A stretch of 64,000 nt of DNA from Pelecanus crispus (lineage: Eukaryota; Chordata; Aves; Pelecaniformes; Pelecanidae): the NCBI RefSeq assembly GCF_030463565.1, contig NC_134659.1, forward strand, positions 8,440,511 through 8,504,510, written 5' to 3'. Every line of letters begins with the position of its first letter. Positions within the stretch are counted from its first letter, which is position 1. Position numbers and translations under genes: made by a program. The notes beneath the pieces are model-generated. The model saw nothing but the letters and a program-made list of their open reading frames with translations, did no database searches and was not told the origin of the DNA. Below, in pieces: positions 56,941 through 64,000 of this stretch.

Positions 56941-56994
56941 ATTTCTGTGGCGCCCTACAAAGAGTATAAAACATATTTGTGATGCCACAGAAAT
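56941..56994. repeat. Inverted repeat with 11-bp perfect arms
   Basis: ATTTCTGTGGC at 56941-56951 is the reverse complement of GCCACAGAAAT at 56984-56994, with a 32-nt loop. It could form a hairpin or be a remnant of a small DNA transposon. No wider terminal structure is visible. Confidence 0.75.
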
Positions 56995-57179
56995 CCATAA
57001 GTGCTTTTGGAAAATGGGGAAAGTTGTGTGGGGTTTTTTTTGCCATTGTTTTAAGTTAAGCTTTTTCTAATTCATGTCCCATTCACGTCTGCCACATCTT
57101 TTTTTAGTTGTGGAGACTGGAATTTCTTATGATACTGAAAATATAGTGTACCATTACATAGAGGCCTAATGATATTTTC

Positions 57180-57600
57180 TGTTTTGTTCTATTCCAGATA
57201 ATTTCTAGAACTTGCTTTGATTTCTGAGCTTGGAGCTGATCTTTTCCTACAGCTATTTGTTATAATCCTAAGAGCTTTTTCCTGAATGGCAGTAATAAGC
57301 TCAGAGCCTTTCATTTTGTTACGTGATGTTAGGTGTATTTTTTGCCTGTGATTCACTCTACAGTTATCTGCATTGAATTTCATCTGCTCTTTTATCACCA
57401 GTTGCTCACTATTGTAAGATTCTTCTGCAAGTTCGTCCTTTACCCTCTTGAACAGTTTCATCAGCAAACTTTATCACCTCACTGATCGCCTCCTCTTCCA
57501 GATGCTTTATTTAATACAATAGGCGGCACAGACTTCAGGAAAGATTTCTGCAGAGATCTCCAGGAAGAAAATTTATCACTTATGCTGGTCTTCCCATCAT
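57180..57600 (-). mobile_element. Ancient CR1/L3-type LINE fragment, antisense
   Basis: GAATTTCATCTGCTCTTTTA, CAGCAAACTTTATCACCTCA and CTCCTCTTCCAGATGCTTTA match the reverse complement of the RT segment downstream of the FADD box in old amniote CR1-like elements. Decayed, no open frame. Confidence 0.65.
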
Positions 57601-59071
57601 GAAAACATGTTTAATCGTGCAAGGATCTTCCGTCTTACCTGTGCAATGCAGTGTCTTGAGGGGCCTGGCGAGAAGCCCCCACAGTCTCTGTGGATTGTAT
57701 CAACCTGGATCTCCCTTGCCTTTGTGCTTATTTACCTTTCAAAGGACTCCAGTGGTTTTCTGTCATATGACTTCCTTCTGTAAAAGCCTCAGTGGCTCTT
57801 TTCCAATATATCACAAAATACCACAATTTCCATGATCCATGCATCCACTGTTCTCTATTATACCATCTGCTAATGTAAGCACTGGCAGCTTGGTTCTTTT
57901 TGGGTTTGATAAGATCTCCCTTTCTCTGTTCCAGGAGTTTCCTCACTTCCCAGTGATGACTCCTTTCCATCTTCTCAGCCAGACACTGAGACACTGGCCC
58001 CTTGTCTGCTTGTCTGGTCCTACACAGAGCTGGGATGCGATTTCCAAGAGTGATACCCAAGAAGTACTACTATCCAGCGTTCTAACATGAGCCATTTTGT
58101 TTCTTAGCCTCTCCTGGCTGTGCGTCTGCCATGCCTCCAGCAGGCCAGTTACCGCGCAGTCCGTGGTTACCACCACCCATCTGTCCGTATGCCTGATCAC
58201 GAAATGACTTGCTCATGGCCCAGCTCTTGCTTCAAGCTGGGAACCCAGCCCACAACCAGGCGTGCATCCGTGGTCTGGGGGCCAGGCAGTCCTGTCCCAG
58301 CGAGACAGACCCGTGTGCAGGATGGTTCTCCCAGCCATCAGCTCACTGCTTCCTCCTGCGAGCTCTTCCTTTGCAGCTGGCACAGATGGGGCTGCATTGT
58401 GAGACCTCTGAAAGTCCTCCTGCATGATGCGCTTTGCTTCTCTCCCCTCTTCAGCAGAAATGGGGTGATCCACTCAGAAGTGAGACTGTTCCATGGCTCT
58501 CACAGCTGGGCTTTGTCAACAAACCTTGCCCCCTCCTAAATTTCTCCTGTTCACCATCCAGGTTATGGTACTTTGTTTCTGAGGATTACCTGTGCCACCC
58601 ACCTGTGGGGCAGACTAATGCACAAGTGACACAGTGCAATAAACATGGAAATTGCCATCCTCTAGCTGGACTTCCACCAGGTTTTGTTTTGCTTTAAGGA
58701 TGAGTAATTGCTGTAGGTCACCTGTAAACCTCGTCAGTCTGCCTGGCTGCTCCTTCTGTAAATGGTAGTTACAGAGGTGGAGAGCTTGCTCTGCCCCGCC
58801 ACTCCTCCCTTTGCTGCATGCGTTCATTGCTCTATCCATTTCTGACTACATCCTTTTTTCGGCATCTGCTAGCCAGGGCTGTGTGACACTTAAGTCCTGA
58901 CAGAGCACTCAACCAGGAGTTCATGCTGGGCTGCCAGTATCTAAACCATGCAGGGCATGTGCACGGCGTTGGAGCAAGTAACTGGGCTTATGTTGCTCTT
59001 CTGAAAACGTGAAAGTTTGTATCAGGTCTGTATTTCTTTGATCACAGAGACCACAGTTCTTGATTAGACTC
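57601..59071. other. Intron 1 stretch with nothing firmly recognised
   Basis: Slightly GC-richer. It may contain the decayed continuation of the neighbouring LINE. The plus frame at 58120-58539 (139 codons) has no recognisable domain. Confidence 0.4.
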
Positions 59072-59608
59072 TGTCATGGTTTAGCCCCAGCCAGCAACTC
59101 AGCACCATGCAGCCGCTCGCTCACTCCCCCTGCCCCAATGGGATGGGGGAGAGAATCGGAGGAGTAAGAGTGAGAAACACTCCTGGGTTGAGGTAAGAAC
59201 AGTTTAGTAATTGAAATAAAGTAAAATAGTGATAATAACAATACACAAAGCAAGTGATGCACAATGCAATTGCTCACCACCCGCCGACCGATGCCCAGCC
59301 AGTTCCCAAGCAGCGATCGCTGCTCCCTGGCCAAGCCTCCCCAGTTTCTATACTGCCCATGACGCCGTATGGTATGGAATAGCCCTTTGGTCAGTTTGCA
59401 TCAACTATTCTGGCTGTGCCCCCTCCCAGTTTCTTGTGAGCCTGGCAGAGCATGGGAAGCTGAAAAGTCCTTGACTGGCATAAGCAGTACTGAGCAACAA
59501 CTAAACCATCAGTGTGTTATCAACATTCTTCTCCTACTAAATCCAAAACACAGCACTGTGCCTGCTACTAGGAAGAAAATTAACTCTATCCCAGCCAAAA
59601 CCAGGACA
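59072..59608 (-). mobile_element. Solo LTR of a bird ERVL-like endogenous retrovirus
   Basis: A 537-bp element that on the minus strand begins TGTCCTGGTTTTGGCTGGGA and ends TGACA, i.e. TG...CA ends. It is flanked by a perfect 5-bp target-site duplication GACTC (59067-59071 and 59609-59613), as expected for ERVL-class integration. The order of blocks (GATAGAGTTAATTTTCTTCC, GTCAAGGACTTTTCAGCTTC, CCATACCATACGGCGTCATG, GCATCGGTCGGCGGGTGGTG) is that of an LTR family abundant in bird genomes. The promoter box is changed to AGTATAGAAAC. No internal viral gene remains, so it arose by LTR-LTR recombination. It is antisense to PPP1R12B. Confidence 0.93.
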
Positions 59609-59613
59609 GACTC

Positions 59614-62600
59614 AAAACGTCATTCATAGCGCTGGGGAAGGTTCACACCTTAGTTGTGTCCGTCTTTCAAACCAGCAAGGTATCTGGTGTCGTGCTTTAA
59701 CAAGAGTTCAGTGCACGGCAGCATCACGTGCTTACAGCACTCAGTTACCCTATGAAAGCGTCTGTGCAGGGGTCTAGCAAAGAACTATCAGTCAAGCAGC
59801 ACTTGTCCCTCTTCAGTGACCTTACCCTGCAGGTTGTTTTCTTTAATAGATCACTTGTTCTCGGTACCGTATTTGCCACCGCCTCTCTTTTTCCACCGGT
59901 AAACAGACTCCCCGACTTCTGTTTGGGCTGCTGACGGCAGCATGAGGGTGATGTGCTCAGAAGCCATCAGTGAATGATTTTGTTACTGGTGGCCATGCTG
60001 AGATTTGCTTTAGTTTGTTTCCCACAGGATTAAAAAACAACCAACCAACCCCCCAAACAACAAAGACACTTTCCTATGGATTGAGCAGCCCTAATAGTGT
60101 TGATTTTTTTTTCTTTTTTTCCTGTGAATAAAGGCAAGTTCAAATGAACTCTGCCTGAAAGTGTAGTTGATGTTTGAAAACTCATGCGAATTGGATTCTC
60201 AAGCATACCAAGCACACGTCTTTTTCCAGTATTGGGAGTTCTTGAAAAGTTTGTTACCCAAGAGATGTGCAGACTCTGTCACAGGACTGTGAACTCCTAT
60301 ATTCTTTCACCTACCACTCTGAAAATGCCAGCCAGAGTCCAGACCTGTGTTTAGATAGGGTTTTTTTGCTATGTTTTAATAAAATATATACCTTAACTTC
60401 TGCTGTAATAGCAAATGATATCAAGGTTTCACTAGCATTTATAAGAAAACATTTCCTTAAAGCTACAGCATGTTAAGTGATGTTGCAAGTCCAAGTGATT
60501 GCACTGGAAACAGAAATGCTTGCAAAATCTTAGCTATGGACCTGTCAGGAAGAAATGTGGAATCACTTTCTTTCTAAAAAGATCCTTTATCCAGCACCCT
60601 CTTTGTCTGCTCCATCATTTGTTACACTTCAGGGAAAATTCTGTGTCCTGTGTTTGACATGGTGCCTTTTCCTGCTGAGAATGACTTCATGGCAGCTGAG
60701 CCATGGTGGATACTGGTCTCTTGTTCAGTAGCGGGCAGGAAGAATGGCAAAACTTAGAAAAACCACTTGTTTATTTGAATGTGAAGCTCTGAGTTGCACA
60801 GGACTGGAAAATGACTGAGCAAGCTGCTACATGTCTGCCTAGTGATGATTTTTGCTGAGCCCCTAGGAGCACACAGAACTGCTACTTTGAGAGTATTTAC
60901 CCACCTGAATCTTTAACTGTGAAGAAGAAAATTTAAATTTTCCCAGGCACTGCAAGGTTGGCAGTGAGAATGAATAAGTAGAACTATTGAGTGTATGTTT
61001 TTCTTTTTACAAACCAACTTTTTTTTTTCTTGCCACAAAGGTGAGATTCAGATCTTGAAATAAAACCTGGTGTGGCTGCAAGACAATGATGTGCATGAAA
61101 ACCAAGGGCCTAATGTTCTGCTTCTGAATAAACTGTCTATGAATCCACCAAAGGAATCTCCTCTATCTTTTCACCTGCAGTCGTGTTGAGGTGTTTCTGC
61201 ATACAGCCACTGTTTTTATCATCTTTGCCCTCATTTAGTGCTAATTGGGCACTTCCTGGCGTTTGCAGTTGCTCATGGTACTTCCCCTACATGAGGGTCT
61301 GTGAGGAAGAGCTGGGTTTCCGTGAAAGCAATACTAGCCCTGGTGTCACTTTGTTGCTTTCTCTGTTGAAAAAAAAGTTTTTCCCCGGGCCATGTCTGTC
61401 TGTCCTGACATAAGCAAGATGTCCAATGGTTATGCAGCAGCTTAAGACTATCTCAGTCCTGCCCTTCCTGCTGCTCTTGTCATATGCTTTTCATACCAGT
61501 GTAAGTGCTTGTCTGGTCCCACTGTCAGCCAGTTTAGCTCCTGGATCTGTTCAGCAGGGTATCAAGTGAGCGTCAGTGCCCCGTGCTGGGGCAGAGGGTC
61601 TGCTGGCCAGGTGTGAGACAGGGCAGGGCAAAGGCAGCCCTAGCTTCAGCCAGCAGAGCCTGCTGCAAAATCCTACCATGGCAGAGACTGAAGAAAGCCT
61701 GAAGTGACCAGCGGAGATTTCTCTTTGAGGTCTGTAGTTAGGTAACACAAATCCCATCTTTAGTTTGCCAAGCTGGAGCTAAAATAATTTGCAGCTGTTT
61801 TTCCATGTCTCTGACCAGTTATGAGAAGACCTAGAGGTACTTTTCCCGTAGAGGGTTGTTTGCTGGAGCACGGAGTGGCCCTGCCATGCCTTCCTACCTC
61901 ATCTCGCCCTTCTCGCAGGTATGGTGCGAGTGGAGTAACCTCGCCAAGTGGGTTGAAAAGTGCTTTTCCCACCACCACCGCCTTATTGACAAAGTTAGTC
62001 TTCATTTGGCATTGGCCTTACCATGCTGCTCTGCAACCTCCAGTTGTCCTCGAGACAACGGGGCGAGTGTCAGCCCTGGGCTGCAGGAGACCATGCTAGT
62101 TTTGCTGAAGCTGATCTAAGGTTGCATCTTGGAAATTTAGAATATGTTTATGTAATATGGCATGTAATATGGCAGAAACTGCATATATATTTCACTTGCG
62201 TTATAAAAGTGCCTTTAGGAACTGTGTTAAAGAGGTACAGTAGCACCTGTAGAGCTGAAGAAAAGGGGGTTGTTAGCAAAACATTTCTTTGCTGAGCAAA
62301 CCTGCAGCAGCTGAATTTCCTTTTTCCACAGAGGAGTGAAATGCTTGTGAGCTTTCTAATTATGAAATGTAGTTGTTTCAGCCAGAAACTAAAATTTCAG
62401 TAATTTAAGGGCAGGATTTTATATATACTGTCTTGATCCAGTGCCAGAGAGCACTGGCTTGGTGGGAGAGAAATGACATCCTTAGTGGTCAGAATGACTA
62501 AACTGATGAGACGTGAAAAGCTAATGCTGCTCTACACCATTAGAAAACTGGCAGTCCCTGCTTTTTAGTGACAGAAAGACTTCATTTTTAGTGTTGGCAG

Positions 62601-64000
62601 TTGGTCAAATACCGGACTCATCTCAAGATCTTCTCAGATGGTACAACGTATTGGCCTCCAACTGCTGTTGAAATAATGGGTATTAAAAATCATGTTGGAG
62701 TTAGGGGGATGAAGATGATGAAAAGGGAGTAACTCTGGTTTAGAGCTACGTGTTCTGGTCTGTGAATGCAAATGGCAAACCAGTCCATCGACTGTAGAGG
62801 AAAAGCACTATGGAAGTGGAAAATCACTGTATTGGGTCCTGTTTGAATGAGAGGTGAGTTAAGTGTAGGTTGCTGGACATAGGGGAACACAAATAATACG
62901 AGGCTGGAAGGGTTGGCATAAGGGGTTGATCCCTGTGGCTCTTTGCGCAGTGAAATACTTACATCCGTAGTCCTTCCTGATCTTCCTAGATTTCCAAAAT
63001 GCTATTTGATTAGAAACATTAAATGAGGGGCAAAAAGATGGCAACCCTGCATGCCAACGCCTGCCGTCCTAGCAGAAGTAAAAGCAGGGCAATTTTGCTT
63101 TCTTCCCATTTTCTTCCTATTTCAGTAACATGGAGTGTGCGAGTGTCCAACAGACCTTCTCTTTCTTTACAGCAGTGGTTCCTCTTTATCCTAAAGGAGC
63201 AGTGTTGGAAGCTTTGGCATGCTGAGGGCTACCTCGGTGGAAGCAGATAATGTACCAGCCAGTGGTGAAGTGAGGCGTGGTGCTTCAGCGTTCCCTGGCA
63301 ATACCATGGCTGCATAGCTAAAGCAGAAATCCTGATAATTATAAAGAATTCCGCAGACATTTAGCTAAGCCATCTATAGTCTAGTGCAGTAGATAGTTAC
63401 ATCTACCGCCTTCTAAATACGTTGATGTCCCCAGCGCATATATGAAGGTGTAGAGAGTTTCAAAATGTGGCTTCTATTCGAAGCAGTTCTCCACCTGACA
63501 TTTCGTGCTGCTATTTCATCTTGAAAATGCTACATTCACGAAATAATTATGCCTTTGCACGTACTCCTCTCTTCCCTTGTGCTCTACTGGGTTTTTTGTT
63601 GTGCTAATCATTCTAAGAGATTTGTTGTTGGTTTCTTTTGATGACTGGCATGGATACTGCTGAGTACTTCTAGTTGTGGGTTTTTTTCCAATGGAAAAAT
63701 CTGACATAATCCATATCTTTTCCTGCTTACATGAGAAGGATGACTCAACTGCTGTTAAAAAATGAAGCAACATAGCTAATTAATCAGATGAGAAAATGAA
63801 TAATACCCTTTTTATCTCATTTCCCTTCCTTTCCCCCTGCTATCTTTAAAACAGAATTTACCTCTTTCTGCTCATTCTAATGCGATTGTGTCAGAATTAG
63901 ATTTGCACAAGGATTTTAAAGCATAAAGATTTTAAAACGGGGTTCGTGGTACGGAAGTGCCTGTGCAGGATATCGTAGCCTAAGGACACCCTAAAGCTGG
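59614..64000. other. Intron 1, last part: nothing recognised
   Basis: AT-rich, with T runs at about 60106-60121 and 61020-61030. No exon of PPP1R12B or other gene and no assignable repeat seen. Confidence 0.5.

Larger units (their letters stand above)
40234..64000 (+). other. PPP1R12B: PPP1R12B intron 1 (runs past the window end)
   Basis: About 23.8 kb after the exon 1 donor. I looked for the second ankyrin exon (ACIDENLDMVKFL, GWTPLHAA) in the sequence and open frames and did not find it. The sequence is AT-richer than the first 40 kb and contains decayed LINEs, one solo LTR, one CpG-rich minisatellite and otherwise unassigned DNA. Confidence 0.8.

Noticed and set aside
40234-64000. Search for PPP1R12B exon 2
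   Set aside because: No stretch encoding the second ankyrin repeat between splice sites was seen; it presumably lies beyond the window.
1-64000. tRNA, snRNA, snoRNA or CRISPR-like structures
   Set aside because: No tRNA B-box in a cloverleaf context and no regularly spaced short repeats with unique spacers; the tandem arrays found are continuous minisatellites.

Overview
The window is nuclear DNA from a bird, probably a neoavian. The evidence is CR1 LINE copies with the avian 3' end, a solo LTR of an abundant bird ERVL-like family, compact GC-rich genes with CpG-island promoters, and four recognisable vertebrate genes. Genes are split by introns, so most long open frames, especially in GC-rich tandem repeats, are not proteins. 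No operons, CRISPR arrays or prokaryotic systems are present.

Layout. (1) About 1-3.55 kb, minus strand: 5' end of TNNI1 (slow skeletal troponin I), with a noncoding exon 1, a start-codon exon, a 4-nt microexon and a 42-nt exon; the rest lies left of the window. A muscle-type regulatory cluster lies about 1.1 kb upstream at 4.6-4.7 kb. (2) 12.07-12.95 kb, minus: PHLDA3, a small PH-domain protein, in two coding exons, with a 95-bp minisatellite just upstream at 13.5-14.1 kb. (3) 18.57-25.76 kb, minus: all five coding exons of CSRP1 (192 aa, two LIM domains). Its noncoding first exon and promoter are inferred in the CpG island at 32.1-33.3 kb. (4) 39.95-40.23 kb, plus: first coding exon of PPP1R12B (MYPT2), in a second CpG island. 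From 40.23 kb to the right end is its first intron: AT-richer, with decayed CR1 copies, one solo LTR with intact target-site duplication, and a CpG-rich minisatellite island at 55.9-56.8 kb.

How the genes relate: TNNI1, CSRP1 and PPP1R12B all concern contractile tissue (thin-filament regulation, actin-bundle and SRF-linked LIM adaptor, myosin phosphatase targeting). PHLDA3 is a lipid-binding inhibitor of AKT signalling and a known p53 target in mammals. TNNI1-PHLDA3-CSRP1, all on one strand, is the human 1q32 order. CSRP1 head-to-head with PPP1R12B is not; in human many genes, starting with NAV1, lie between them.

I found no unknown protein system. The items most worth checking are the 4-nt TNNI1 microexon, the predicted PHLDA3 C-terminus, the G-quadruplex-prone C-rich array before PPP1R12B, and the intronic CpG-rich minisatellite.
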